Shown piece after piece: positions 48,191 to 63,151 of a stretch of DNA of 64,000 nt. The notes below the pieces were generated by a model that did no database searches, was not told where the DNA came from, and worked only from the letters and a program-made list of their open reading frames with translations. The stretch is from Cephalopachus bancanus. Lineage: Eukaryota; Chordata; Mammalia; Primates; Tarsiidae. The translations under genes and the position numbers were made by a program. The stretch covers positions 992,001 through 1,056,000 of the forward strand of contig JAPVLO010000401.1 in NCBI GenBank assembly GCA_027257055.1, given 5' to 3'. The stretch's first letter is position 1, and each line of letters opens with the position of its first letter.

Positions 48191-50044
48191 ACAAGACTGG
48201 TGTGATTACATTATTATTAGTCATACCAAAAATGCAAATTAGCAATAAAAGTTACAAAAATTATAAGAAATCAAGATAAACAGGTTGTATTAAGTGAAAG
48301 CAACAGAAACTTTGTAAGATTAGTGGCAGCACATAGGTTTAATGTAATTATTGTCATTGTAATCACAGGGACAGAAATAGAATTATGGAAACATTCTAAA
48401 CCAGTGTGTAGAAAGATCATGTAATCATTGTTAGAAATAGATGTAGAACTTGTAGTAGATAGACTGGGATTTCAAACTCCAGAATATCTGGATTGTTGTC
48501 TGTTTGAAACCTTTTCATTGCAAAATTTATACTGGCTGCTAGGTTGAAATGCTGAGTCAGGATCTGCCAAGTCAAATGAGTTTGGGTGGTCATCACCAAT
48601 TGTGAAAGGAAAAAGTATCTGTTAATTTCAGTCATTTAGTGGTCTATTTTCAGGTTCTCAATGCTTTCTAAGAAGGGTCAGTTCTAAATAATTTTTTTCC
48701 CCTGCTAATTTGTCTGAAGATTTAAGATGGGGGGTATGGGAGAAAGCTAAATTATTCTGGGAACAATAAGAGATTTAGATCCTGGGAAAGATCCTGGGGT
48801 AGGAAAGGCTTCGACCAGTATGTTGAAAATGACACACTTCTCTCGCCCCATCCCAAAAGTAAAGGACAAGAAGTGGTAACTGCCAAAAACAAAACACAAC
48901 AAAACAAAAAATACTTTGTGGAAATACCTAACGGATATTTTCATGGCTCTTTGTGGTATTCTATATAACGTAACAATGTCCTCGTGTCTTCTCCATGAAA
49001 TCTTCAATGAAACCAACATCACTTGATAATCCTTGTAGAGTGGGGATTAACTTGGCAAGTGGGAAGATGTGATGAAGTAGCTGTAATCAGGGCAGCCATA
49101 TTTGAGACATGACTGCAAGGTATTTCTTGTGTGTCCAAAGAGGGCTCATGTCACCTACCAGTTTGTAAATTAAATGACAAAGGAGAGTAAATATTTTTCA
49201 GCACCACCTGTATTGTCTTTCTAGATCTCAAACCCTTGTGTAGACCCTTCAGGGTTGGGCAACAATGTGCGGGAGCCTTAGGGATTCTGTTAGATCCTTT
49301 GACCTAGACCAAATGCGTATTTGCAGTGTCCCTTTTCTGAAGAGTGCAATGTAGTCTTCACATTCTTACTCCATTGATAAGAAGAGGCCGAGGAAAGGAA
49401 GACCAGAAAATAAGCAACTCCCTAAAAAGAAGAGACAAGGGCCAAGCTGGACCAAACTCTCTCTCAGAGATCATTTTAAGTCAGGATACTTCTCTCACAT
49501 AGAGCCTGTCGGCAGGGGGAACAAGCAGTTCAGGCTCAACTTCTCACCTGGAATTCTGGAGAGAGAAAATATATTAAAGAAAAGAGTGTGCCAAGGAAAG
49601 AATTCAATGCAACATGACAAAGTTAAAGAAGAGCTTTTAATTTGCTTATCAAATTAAAAAAACTTTATGCCCATCGTTGTAAATGTATTAAAAGACAGCC
49701 CCTACTCTCATGCATTTTATGACTTGATAAACAAAGTGTATATGTAAGGGACAATAAAACTGTGGTATATACTGTAACTAATACAATAGTGCCTTTGTGG
49801 AGCATGGTATATATTCTGAATAAATTCTAGCTATATTGAATAGAATTACATATTTGGGGGAAGAAGAATCCCTGGTCCATTTGTGCTTTTTCTAGAGAAT
49901 TTTCTTTTGTAATTTTTAATTAATGGAACTAATGATTAATTTGCAGACCAATTTTATACTAAAGGAAGGGAATAAATGCCAAACATATATCTATGATCAC
50001 AAAGATCCAACCCCCTTTTAACATTTTAGCATAGGGATACTTTG
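48191..50044. other. mostly unassigned DNA
   Basis: 48400-49600 is GC-richer than its flanks and without a repeat I can name; it may hold an old LTR. 49630-49800 has an L2-like CAGCCCCTACTCTCATGC block. Confidence 0.35.
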
Positions 50045-50047
50045 TTT

Positions 50048-50460
50048 CTCCTTGAATGTACCATTCCTGCTCCTGCCTCAGGATCTTTGTATCCTGCTTC
50101 CTCTGTCTAACCTCAGGTGTGTGTGTGGCTTTCTATATAGTTCTTTGATTAAATGTCACTTTTTCAGAAATGACTTCCCTCATCACCTGTGCTTACCTAG
50201 ACTTAGCTCTACTTCCAGCCCCTACCCACCAACCAACTCATTCTTCTTCCTTTTATTCTACTCTGAACTTGTTTATAGTTTAATCATCACCTGGTATATT
50301 ATGGTAATGTTTTTATCTTCTGTTTTCCTTCACTAGAATGTAGGAGCCAGTAGACAGAGATGCATCTTGCTTTGTTAAGGATGTACAGTTTGTGCCTAGA
50401 ACAGTACCTAGCACACAAGAGGCATATGAAAAATATGTACTTAGTGAATAAATGATAAAA
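50048..50460 (+). mobile_element. L2 LINE 3' end
   Basis: GATTAAATGTCACTTTTTCAG, CACTAGAATGTAGGAGCC, AGAACAGTACCTAGCACACAAGAGGC and a TTAGTGAATAAATG end follow the L2 consensus. Confidence 0.8.
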
Positions 50461-52179
50461 GAAAAAATGGGCTGTATGCTAAGTTATAAATTCTTATATG
50501 TATGTTATATGTTTTCAAAATACATTTTAGAAGTTTTCAGTGAATAAAAAAGAATGGCTTTCTTGAGAGCAATGCAAAGATAGCTGCAGTGATTATTCCT
50601 TTCCATCATTTTTTTAATGTCTAAAATTCTCACCTCTTTAAAGTACATGCAAAGAATCATTTTTTGTTTCCTATTTCATCATGATTCTCTTGCAGCTTTT
50701 ATCCCTTTGGTAATAGTTATGGTGAATTTTTTTTTTTTTTCTCCCAAGAACCCCTTAAAAGGTATTACTTTTTATATAAACAAACAATAGGAGAAAAACA
50801 TATAAGAATTAAAGGAAAATGCTTAATCTATAGAAATATACTTTTAACTATCTTCATTTCTCATGCTATTATTAAAAATATCTCTGCTTGGATAGAACCT
50901 TTTTGTTTCCATCCTGACTTCTTTGCTTCTGTGAACTTTTTAAATTCTGTATTTGGCAGTCGTTTTGTTTTCCTTGGAGCTAAGTACCGTGTAACATACT
51001 GTTAGCTGAAGGCTGTGATGTAGAAATTTATTATTAAAAATAAAGGAAAGAGAGAAGAATTTATTCCATAAGGATCAAAATGACTTAGTGTCAAAGAAGT
51101 TAGGGTTTTCAAAATGCTTTTATTTAATAGTCTATGTCTCTTTTCAAGGAAGTGGACTTTGTTTGATAGAAATACATTTAGGGGTCTTCATTTTACCTAT
51201 CTTGGTTAATGGGATCTGAAAAAAGAGGAAGGAAATTTTTTTTTTTTTTTTAAAGAGAATTCCTTCATCAGATAAAAAGATTTTGTTTGCCATTTGCAGG
51301 AATAACCTTGGTGACCCATATATCCCCAGACCTCCTGGTAAAAATGCTTATTAAAATGTCATTACCCAGAGGAGTAATCATAATTAAATAGTCAAGTAGC
51401 CAAGAGGGTATTTTTTATAGACGGTAAGAGACAAACATGTTTTTTCTTCTTGAATTAAGTAGTCATGTACTCTTACCAACTAGAATATATTTGAATTGCC
51501 TATATTTTTATTCATTTTCTATTCTCTCTCTGTCTCTCTATTCCTGCTTCATTCCCTCTCCTTCTCCCTGTCTCTTCCTTCCTCTGTTTTTTATTTCTAG
51601 CAACTTTATATAACTAATCTTAAAATCATATGCATTTTTTTCTCCAGAAAGAATATCATATCATCTTAATAAACTTTCTGACTCTTTTCTCAGAATTGCT
51701 CAGGTAGCATGCTGCCATTCATTTATCTTGAAAGTCTGTCCAAGTGAGTTAAATTACAAAAAGAAAAAAAATTACAGTTTCTACTTCTGTTACTTATTGT
51801 TCATGACCCATTAATGTTTTTTTACTTAATCCCACAATAATGTAAAATGACTACTTTGGTCATCTGCAATTTGACACTAATCCACTCTGTTTGATAGAAT
51901 ATTTTGAATTTCTTATTGATATAATAGTGACTTTAGTTTGCACTTAATTCTGAACATAGATGACTTCAACGTGCAAGTTGTCTTCTTTACTATTTATTGT
52001 AAATAACCATGTTTTTATTTGTTATAATCACAAGTCAAGAGAGTAAGAATGTGTAAAACATTTAGCCCTGTGATTCTGCTTTAACAGGTTCTACTTACCA
52101 GTGGCCAAATGCCTCAGTTTAAACAATCTGTAATATTAAGCCAGTTTATAACACTATGGATTTTAAAAACTAGGATATT
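50461..52179. other. unique AT-rich DNA with homopolymers
   Basis: Poly(T) at about 50728-50740 and 51237-51251. A pyrimidine-rich stretch lies at 51520-51590. No repeat family or gene signal recognised. Confidence 0.45.
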
Positions 52180-52259
52180 GAAAACATTCTGCTTGTTTTA
52201 GTCTCTGGTTCATGATCATGAAAACGTTCTGCTTGTTTTAGTGTCTGGTTCATGATCAC
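52180..52259. repeat. 40-bp tandem duplication
   Basis: GAAAACATTCTGCTTG..GGTTCATGATCAT (52180-52219) is followed directly by a copy with three substitutions (52220-52259). Confidence 0.93.
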
Positions 52260-53080
52260 TGTGTAAAACACGGTAAATTCCATGCTTTCCTTGTTTTAGT
52301 TCTGATTCTGCAAAAATCTTACTCTCTTGATTTGTTATCAGAAAATATTTTCTCTTAAATGAATATGCTATGGATTACAATTTGTGTTTGTAATTTTTAT
52401 TTAGCTCTCTTTCCAATGATACCCATGCCTGGTTGAATTTACTAACTTATCCTGATCCTGTTAAACTCATTAGTAGGAAGAATACTTGTCATAAAAGTTA
52501 GCCTTTTATATGTCAGAAGATTTTGATAAATCACTAGCAGCCGACTGCTCAGATTTATTGTCTCTTTAAAGTTTCCAAAAATAAGCATCTAGTCTTTTTA
52601 TTTTTAATGCAAGGAATTCCCAAGGCCTCGATAAGGCGGGTAATTAAAATATGTAAAGAATTGTTTTTGATAGTTCTAGTAAACAACTAATAAAATGTTC
52701 TTAATATATGTTTCTAAATCATACTATTTATTTTATTAGTTAATGTGAACCTTATTATAATTAACTTTAAATTAATATTAATATTTTCTAGCAGATGTAA
52801 AGGCAAAAGATCTAGAAAATTTTAAAAAATAGAGCATTAAAAATATCAACTATGCAAGCATTTAATTTTACATGAAGATTATCTGGGCTAATGTACCCAA
52901 AACTGTGGGCTAGTAAAACTATAATTAAATCATTGCAATAATTCCAAGGTTTGCAATGATTAAGTATGTCTTATTAAAAAATGAGTAGCTTAAAATTTTT
53001 TTTTACTATATTTTCACTTCCTATACCATGAGCATTTCATGTGTAATTTTTTAATAAAGACCTTGAAAGCCAAATTTTAA
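52260..53080. other. unique AT-rich DNA
   Basis: No named repeat. 52600-52960 is rich in TAATTA/ATTAAT-type motifs, which base composition may explain. Confidence 0.4.
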
Positions 53081-54070
53081 TTGCTGTATAATATTCTTTT
53101 CTATACCATAATTTATTGGATAGTTTTCCTTTTGATGGATATACATTGATTAGCACATTATAATTACTGAATTTTTATGCCTTAATTTACTGTTTGAAAG
53201 TATATTTTAACAGCATTGGGTATGCATTAAATTCTATGTATATCTATGTATAAATGTATATGTCTATATGATGTATTTATATGTGGGCATATATATATTT
53301 GCTATATACTAACAATATGTATGCTTACTTTACTCTCTAACTCTTCATCACATATTCAACATTGTTTAACAGGCAACAATACTACTATCTTGTCAATGTT
53401 TAAACTGAATTTCTTTCGCTTTCAATAAAATTTAGGTTTCTCCATAAATCTATGGACTATTGATATTTTTTCTGTAATTGTTCTTATTCTTTCCTCAATT
53501 TTTTACTACAAAATTGGGCTTCTTTTAAAATTGTAAGAGCTTTTTATGTACTGAAGATATTTATTTTTTACTTACGATTCACTACAGATATTTTACCAGT
53601 GTGATAATATTTGTGCCAGGGATTCTAAAGTTTTATTTGGATCAAATGGACATCTGTTGTAATTTCTTCAAAATGTTTAAAAGCAGATATAGATTTCTTT
53701 AAATCTTTTTATTTTCCAGAATAGGCTGAATACTTGCCTGGATTTTATCCTATTTATACTTTTATCTTTTAAAAAAATTTGACTTTAAAATTTAGAATTA
53801 ATATGTGTTTGTTATAAGGTTAAGTTGTCATTTTTCCCCCAAAATGTCAGTGGTTTTTAATTTATTGAATAATTCATCAAATATTCATTGATATTTGATA
53901 TTTTATTTTTCATATTTTGTTGGTACATATTCCTGTGTTTATTTCAAACTGTTTATTCTATCTTATTCATTGGTATTTTGAGTGTTAAATGATGATCTCA
54001 TAATTTGGATTAAGTTTTATAATATAATTTAATAACCAACAGGGTATTTTAATTCCTTGTAGGATTTTCT
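53081..54070 (-). mobile_element. possible old L1M ORF2 remnant
   Basis: TTGCTGTATAATATTCTTTTCTATACC and CCTTTTGATGGATATACATTG resemble reversed old L1 landmarks. AT-richness makes matching unreliable. Confidence 0.35.
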
Positions 54071-54312
54071 GATTCTTTTTTTAAAAAATTATGATATTTT
54101 GATATACATATGCATAGTGAATTAATTACTACAGTCACATAAATTAACATCCATTGTCTCTCATACTTTTCAGTTTTTGTATTTGATAAGAATATCTAAA
54201 ATCTACTCTTATAGCAAATTTCCAGTGTATAATACATTAACTATAGTCCTCATGCTGTACATTAGATCTCTGGAGTTACTCATCTGATATAATTGATTGT
54301 ATATGTTTATTG
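54071..54312 (-). mobile_element. L1 3'UTR (L1MA-like)
   Basis: ATAAATTAACATCCATTGTCTC, TTAACTATAGTCCTCATGCTGTACATTAGATCTC are the reversed L1MA/L1PB tail blocks. Confidence 0.75.
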
Positions 54313-54337
54313 TTTGAGATGAAATTTATGTGGGTAT

Positions 54338-54622
54338 TTTTGAGTCAGAGTCTCACTCTGTCGCCCAGGCTGGTGTGCAGTGGCACGGTCACAGCCACCG
54401 CAGCCTCAATCTGCTGAGCTCAGGCGATCCTTCCATCTGTCTTCCAAGTAACTGGGACTACAGGCACGTGCCACCATGCACAGCTAATTTTTCTTGATTT
54501 ATTGTAGAGATGAGGTCTCCTCAAATTGCCCAGGCTGTTCTTGAATCCCTGGGCTCAGGCAATCCTCTCACCTTGGCCTCCCAAAGTGCTGGGGTTATAG
54601 ACGTGAGCCACCGTGCTTAGCC
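54338..54622 (-). mobile_element. old dimeric Alu
   Basis: GAGTCAGAGTCTCACTCTGTCGCCC to GTGAGCCACCGTGCTTAGCC. Diverged; linker TTGATTTATTGTAGAGATGAGG is kept. Confidence 0.9.
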
Positions 54623-57007
<2,385 letters not shown>

Positions 57008-57144
57008 TATACCTTTGTTCCGCTTTGATTCCTCAACTCAGGTACAAGTCATCAAAGTAAAAAAGCAAAAAGACACACCAAAAAATAAAAGCAATGACAG
57101 CTACAATAAAAACATTATTCTTTGGAAATTCCAAGTTGATAAAT
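57008..57144 (+). repeat. 137-bp segment duplicated at 57.9 kb
   Basis: It runs TATACCTTTGTTCCGCTTTG to GGAAATTCCAAGTTGATAAAT. A diverged copy with small indels lies at 57892-58026. Confidence 0.93.
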
Positions 57145-57369
57145 TAAGCATTAAGTAATAACCTCCTATCTAATGCTTATTCCACATGGTGGGGGATGGG
57201 GGAAGACACTGTTTTTATGTCTTAGATCATTGATCCCTTCTTATCTTGCTATCATTTCCTTGGAAAATATGTCTAAAGTCTTTCAAAGAGAATTTTAGAC
57301 AGGTTACATTTGAACACAGATCTCTTAATAGTTTGCTAACACTTCAAGGCCTTGCTCAAGTTCCCAGTT

Positions 57370-57532
57370 TAATTTATAACTGGTTTCTAAGCGTTTACTA
57401 AGTGTACAGGACTGTGGTGGGTCTAACTTTGAAGAAGAACTTAATGACGAAGTTACTGTTCTCCTAGAGCTCACAAATTATGGTTGGCAATAGAGTAAAT
57501 ATACTTGTATATATAATTCACATATAAGGCAG
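57370..57532 (-). mobile_element. L2 3'-end fragment
   Basis: TAAGCGTTTACTAAGTGTACAGGACTG and CTCCTAGAGCTCACAAATTATGG match the reverse L2 end. The following 58.03-58.13 kb may continue it. Confidence 0.55.
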
Positions 57533-57880
57533 TCTAGGCAGATGCACCACTACTTACAGCGTGGTACATAATGACATATCCGTCAGTGATGGACTACATA
57601 TACGATGGTAGATTATAATACCATTTTTTATTGTACTCTTTCTATGTGTAATTATGTTTAGATACACACATACTTGTCATTGTGTTACGATTGCCTATGG
57701 TATTCAGTACAGTAAAGTGCTATACTGGTTTGTAGCCTAGGAGCAACAGGCTATACCATATAAGCTAGATGTGGAGTAGGCTATACCATCTAGGTATGTG
57801 GAAATACACTCTATGATTTTCCCACAATGAAAAAATCCTCTAGCTTCATATTTTTCAGAACATATCCCTGTCCTTAAGCA
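57533..57880. mobile_element. Tigger-type non-autonomous DNA transposon
   Basis: AGATTATAATACCATTTTTTATTGTAC, TTCAGTACAGTAAAGTGC, TTTGTAGCCTAGGAGCAACAGGC, TACCATCTAGGTATGTGG and CAGAACATATCCCTGTCC follow a Tigger element in order. Confidence 0.8.
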
Positions 57881-57891
57881 AATATATATAA

Positions 57892-58026
57892 TATACCTTT
57901 GCCCCACTTTGATTCCTCAACTCAGGTAAAAATCGTCAAAGTAAAAAGCAAAAAGACATACCGGAAAATAAAATCAATGACAGTTACAACAAAAAAATTA
58001 TTCTTTGGAAATTCCAGGTCAATAAA
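57892..58026 (+). repeat. second copy of the 137-bp segment
   Basis: TATACCTTTGCCCCACTTTG to GGAAATTCCAGGTCAATAAAT. About 10-15% different from the first copy by eye. Confidence 0.93.
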
Positions 58027-58136
58027 TAAACAAAATATGATGTGCTTTAGGTGGAAGAGAGTATTTCTTTCTCCCTGGGAGACCTAGGAATGGCTTCTTA
58101 GAAGTGGTGATATCTCAGCTGTGACTTCAAAGATGG

Positions 58137-58646
58137 CTCCTAAGATCTAAAAATCAACCTCCCATATGACCCCTGCAATTCCCCTACTGGGAATATACCT
58201 GGAGGACCACAAATCACTCTATGAAAAAGATACCTGCATACATGTGTTTATTTCAGCATTATTCACAATAGCAAAAACATGGAACCAACCGTATTGCCCA
58301 TTGAAAGAGAATTGGATTTAAAAAATGTGGTGCATATACGTGATGGAATATTATGCAGCCATAAAGGACAAAATTATAAACTTCGCAGCAACTTGGATGG
58401 ACTTAGAATCTATATTACTGAGTTATCTATCACAGAAACAAAGAACCAAGTATCACATGTTCTCACTAATAAGCGGACCTTGAGCAAGTATTTTAATTCT
58501 ATAAGAAAGGGATTGGCAGTAGTGGGAAACTGCCAGGGGAGGGGTGGGGGCACACCTCATCAACAAATTTACCTGCATAATGAACATTTGTATACCTAAC
58601 CCTGAATTGTACCTCACATCTTTAAAATTAAAAATTAAAAAAATAC
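58137..58646 (+). mobile_element. L1, 5'-truncated 3' end
   Basis: Starts in ORF2 (AGATCTAAAAATCAACCTCCC), keeps CCCCTACTGGGAATATACC and a degraded ORF2 end. It then has a G-rich 3'UTR element (GGGGAGGGGTGGGGG, 58536-58550) and ACCCTGAATTGTACCTCACATC plus tail. Same lineage as the L1 at 61.3-63.1 kb. Confidence 0.9.
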
Positions 58647-58965
58647 AATTAGATAGAATGAATAGGATTTAGTACATGGCATAATAGAATAACTATAGAT
58701 AGAATAGCTGTAATTAACAATAGAATAACTATAGTTAACAATAATGTTCTGTATATTTTTTAAAAAACAAAAATAACTAATGGGAACATTCCTAACACAA
58801 AGAAATGATAATTGCTTGAGGTGATAGATACCTCAGTTACCCTGATTTGATCATTACATGTTGCATGTCTGTATCAAAATATCATATGTACCCCATAAAT
58901 ATATCAATGGTTATGTGTGTATAATAATTAAAAATCAAAATAAATAAGTAAATAAAAATAAAACC
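58647..58965 (+). mobile_element. older L1 3'UTR (L1MA/L1PB-like)
   Basis: AACTATAGTTAACAATAATG, GGGAACATTCCTAACACAAAG, TTACCCTGATTTGATCATTAC and GTACCCCATAAATATATC in order, then an A-rich tail. Confidence 0.8.
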
Positions 58966-61300
58966 GTTTAAAAAATTTTATAATAGTGAAAAGAGGAAAA
59001 AGTGGATGAAAAATCTATAGTAGAAGTCTGAACAGGGGAGAGTGTAAGACACATTTGGGTATATGCAAATTTTCTTTGTAATTTCATTATAAACACTGAA
59101 GGGGAAGTGTTGCAGGAATTACTGTGAAGGAATGATCTAGCGAATGTCATACCTTATTCTTAGATAGGAGGAAGAAGTAAACAGTCTAGAGTCAAACTGA
59201 GTACTGTAAGAATTAGGGTCATTAACACTTGGTGTAGCAGGAATGTGATGAGCTTAGTGTTAGCAATGTTAAGTGAGAAATGGAGATGACAATTTCAAAA
59301 GGAAGTTTCAGACACATACTGAGGGAGCGTTCTAGTGCTCTGTAGCCTGATTAGAGCAGAAGGTGTCAGTTTGGGAATTCTAATTATACAGGTGATAGTT
59401 AAAATATACCATTAGATAAATTCCCAGAAGAAAACTATTAAAAGAGGAAAACAGAAGAAAGGCAGATTATTGGACAGTATTTAGTGTAACAGCTGAGAGG
59501 AAACTGGGAAGAGAGTTAATGAATACACATGTTCTCACTGGAAACCAGATGGAGGAAAAATAATTTAGAACCAATAATAATGTAATATCAAGTTACACCA
59601 AGGAGAGAGCTGAGACCACAGACAAAGTTCAAGAAAATAAATATAAAAAATATCTTTGGATTTAGTGATTAGGAGTACCTCAGTGAACTTTAAGTAGCAG
59701 TTTAGAGAAAGAAGTAGTGGAAAGTAGAATACAGAAGAGAACGGTGTATGATAGTGGAAAATTCTCTTGAAAGAACTTTGTTTTAGAAAGTTAGTATTGT
59801 AGAGGAGACAGCAAAAGTGAGTAAAATTTATTCGTATGCTAGGATGACACCTGTGTCTTAATTACTGGCAAATGAAAAGAATCAGTATGGAAAAAGAAAA
59901 CAGAAAATTCAGGGAAGGGAGTGTACTTTCTTCCAAAGGGGTCCTTTTGGCACCTGTTTATGTGTTTTCCTCACTGACAATCAACCCTTCATCCCTACCA
60001 AACCTGTCACTTATACTGTTTCAGAAAAAGTAGCCTCATTCTCAAATGAACTACTAGATAAATTCACCAAAATGTAGTACACATGGAGAAGCTTTGGAAA
60101 ATAGTAGAGATATTTCTACCAGAAAAAGAAGAAATAGGGACAGAGTCTTAAAATGAAAAAAATACTGTTTCATTTTCTTGATAGAGACCAGATGCATAAA
60201 GTTGAAGTTGTAATAGTGAAAACCTTTAATGGTAGAAAACATATAGAATAAGTATTGTTTTCAATATCTAAGGAGGATGACTACATTTGGTTTCTGAGCA
60301 CCAGGAAATGCCTCATCAAAATCAGAGAGCTCTCTCAGATGTGAGTGTGTTCGCCTGCAAGATACAAATTTTAACATATTTTTCTTTGGTTTGAATAACA
60401 TAAATATATGTTACATAATTTTTTTAGCCTTTGAGAAATCAAAAATGGACAAAACAACTTTGACCTTCAAGCAGCATATAATTTTGTCTAAAGTCAGCCT
60501 TAATCACTGCTAGAATGGTGTTAACCTTATTCTGACTTCCCCTTAGGTGCTTAATAAGTAAGAGATTTTCTCAAATTTGCCTTCGTCCTTAAAAATTATA
60601 TCGTGCATTATTACAGAATTTAAGAAGGTACACTTTTCATATTAAATACTTGTCACATAGAAAAATACTTATTTTACTTCAAGTAAATTCCAACACTTAA
60701 TTGCATATGACTCTTTAGACTCAGCAGGATTTCATTCAAGTTGACTTATTTTACTTTATTCTCTAACATAGTTAGTCAACTCACTCATAGCTTTCTGGTT
60801 GATTTTTTCTTCTTTCTTCTTTTTTAAAGCATGTAACTCTCAAATAGTGGATCATCCAAATATAGGAAAGATGCTAAATGAATGATAAATAAACTTCCAG
60901 CAGCACACAGAACTCTTTTATCTGGAAGTGTTCCCAGTAATTCCAAATGAAGTCAGAAAATGAAATTCTCAGAAGGCAATTAGTTGTTTTTTTTTATTCT
61001 TTAAATTTTTGAATAAAAGTTTTCCAGTGGAAAGCTAAGAGAGACAACTCCTTTGAAATTATGCTCTCTTTTGAAAATTATGTTCTTTCTTTTCAAAGTG
61101 GTAGGAAGGAATTCCAGAGGGGACAGTATTTACTTATCACTTAGTTGATGGTCACTGTGGAAAAGATTAGCTCAATTTGTGCATTTGTAAATTTCCTAAC
61201 ATTTTAATGTGTTGGAAACCAGCAGGCTCTTTACTCATTTATTATATTATTGATATTTTACTATCTGCTTGGCTTTATTGATGATATTTAAAAATACTTA
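58966..61300. other. unassigned DNA
   Basis: 59160-59700 has the texture of a diverged minus-strand L2 but I cannot confirm it. 59940-61290 shows nothing recognised. Confidence 0.35.
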
Positions 61301-62217
61301 CTGAGGATGGTTTCTTTGGCTTTGCAGAAGTTTGTCAGTTTGATGAAGTCCCATTTATCTATCTTATCTCTTATGGCATGGGCACTTGGGGTTTTGATCA
61401 GAAATTGGTTGCCAGTTTTGATTTCCATAAGAGTATCTCCTGCATTTTCTAAGGTTCTTATAGTTTGAGGTTTTACGTTTAGGTGTTTGATCCATTTAGG
61501 GTTGATTTTTATGTATGGTGATACGTAGGGATCTTGTTTTAATCTTCTGCATGTGGTCAGCCAGTTCTTCCAGTACCATTTACTGAATAGGTTCTCCTCT
61601 CCTCAGTGGTTGGTAGTGGAGACTTTGTCGAAGATGAGATGGTTGAGAAATTGAGGTTTTGCTTCTGGAATCTCTCTCCTGTTCCATTGGTCTATATGCC
61701 TGTTCTTGTACCAACTATTTCGATTGTTGTAGCTTTATAATAAAGTTTAAAGTCTGGGAGTGTGATATATTCCTTTTTTTTTTCCTGTTTGTTTTTTACT
61801 GAGAATTGTTTTGGCTATTCACGACCATTTATGTTTTTATATGAATTCCTGTATTGTCATTTTCAGGTCTGAAAAGAATGCTGCTGGTAATTAAATGAGT
61901 ATTGCATTAAGTCTCTAGATTGCCTTGGTAGAGTGGAGTCTTAACAACATTGATTCTTCCAATTCATGAGCATGGAATAGTTTTCCATTGGTTTGTGTCC
62001 TCTTTGAGCAGTGTTTTGTAGTTTTCATTGTAAAGGTATTTGACTTCTCTGGTTAGGAAGATGCCAAGGTATTTGATTTTCTTTTTTTTGTGTGTGGCAA
62101 TTGTGAATGGGATTGTTCTTTTTATTTGGGTCCTGTTTGTTTATTGCTTGGTATATAGAAATGCGACTGTCTTTTGCACATTTATTTTATACCTTGAGAC
62201 TTTGCCAAGGTCCTTTA
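61301..62217 (-). mobile_element. L1 ORF2 segment, inverted 5' part of a twin-primed insertion
   Basis: On the minus strand this reads through the middle and later ORF2 region (TTGGAAGAATCAATGTTGTT, ATAGACCAATGGAACAGGAG, AAATGGATCAAACACCTAAA), ending at the minus-strand GAGGATGG edge. The next ORF2 bases continue on the + strand from about 62218. Frame is interrupted. Confidence 0.9.
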
Positions 62218-63136
62218 TAAGTGCAAGGAAGAAGGCAACCTGTGGACTGGGGAAAAATTTTTTACCAACTGTATATCTGACAAAGGCCTAAGCATCTAGG
62301 ATCTACAAGGAACTCAAACATGCTGAAAAGAACAAAACCAAACAGCTCCATTACAAACTGGGCAGAAGATATAACTAAACACTTCTCAAAAGAAGACATA
62401 CATGCAGCCAACAGATACATGAAAAAAAATTATCTGTCTCACTAGTCATCAAAGAAATGTAAATTAAAACCACACTGAGATACCACTTAACTCCAGTCAG
62501 AATGGCCATCAGCAATAACTCAGAAAACAACAAATGCCAGAGAGGATACACTATTGGTGGGAGTGTAAACTAGTACAACCTCTGTGAAAAATAATTTGGC
62601 TATTCCTAAAAGGTCTAAAAATCAACCTTCCATATGATCCTGCAATCCCCCTACTGGGAATCTACCTGACGGAACTCAAATCACTCTATGAAAAAAGATA
62701 CCTACATGCATGTTTATTGCAGCATTGTTCACAATAGCAAAAGCATGGAACCAACCATGCTGCCTATCGAAAGAGGACTGGATAAAAAAATGTGGTACTT
62801 ATACACGATGGATGTTACATGGCCATAAAGAAGGAGAAAATTATGAACTTCACAGCAACTTGCATGGACTTAGAGTCTATAATACTGAGTGATCTATCAC
62901 AGAAACAAATAACTGAGTATCACATGTTCTCACTCATAAATGTGCCTTGAACATTTATCGTAATACTATAAAAAAGGACTGTCAGTTAGTGGGAATTGCT
63001 GGGGCAGGGTGGGATTGGAAGTAGTGGGTACTGCAGGGGCAAGAAGATCGCACCTCATCAACAAGCATACCTGCATAATGAACAGTTGTTTACTTAACCC
63101 TGAATTGTACCTCACATCTTTAAAATAAAAAATTAA
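62218..63136 (+). mobile_element. L1 ORF2 C-terminus and 3'UTR, direct part of the twin-primed insertion
   Basis: It picks up at GAAGGCAACCTGTGGACTGG, passes CTCAAAAGAAGACATACATG, CTCCAGTCAGAATGGCCATC and CCCCCTACTGGGAATCTACC, and ends in the 3'UTR tail. AAAAATACTTACTGAG (61290-61305) and AAAAATGCTTATTAAG (about 63136-63151) look like the aged target-site duplication. Confidence 0.92.
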
Positions 63137-63151
63137 AAAAAATGCTTATTA

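Noticed and set aside
58279..58599. 106-codon + frame
   Set aside because: Lies in a shifted frame of the L1 ORF2 C-terminus and its 3'UTR; not a separate gene.
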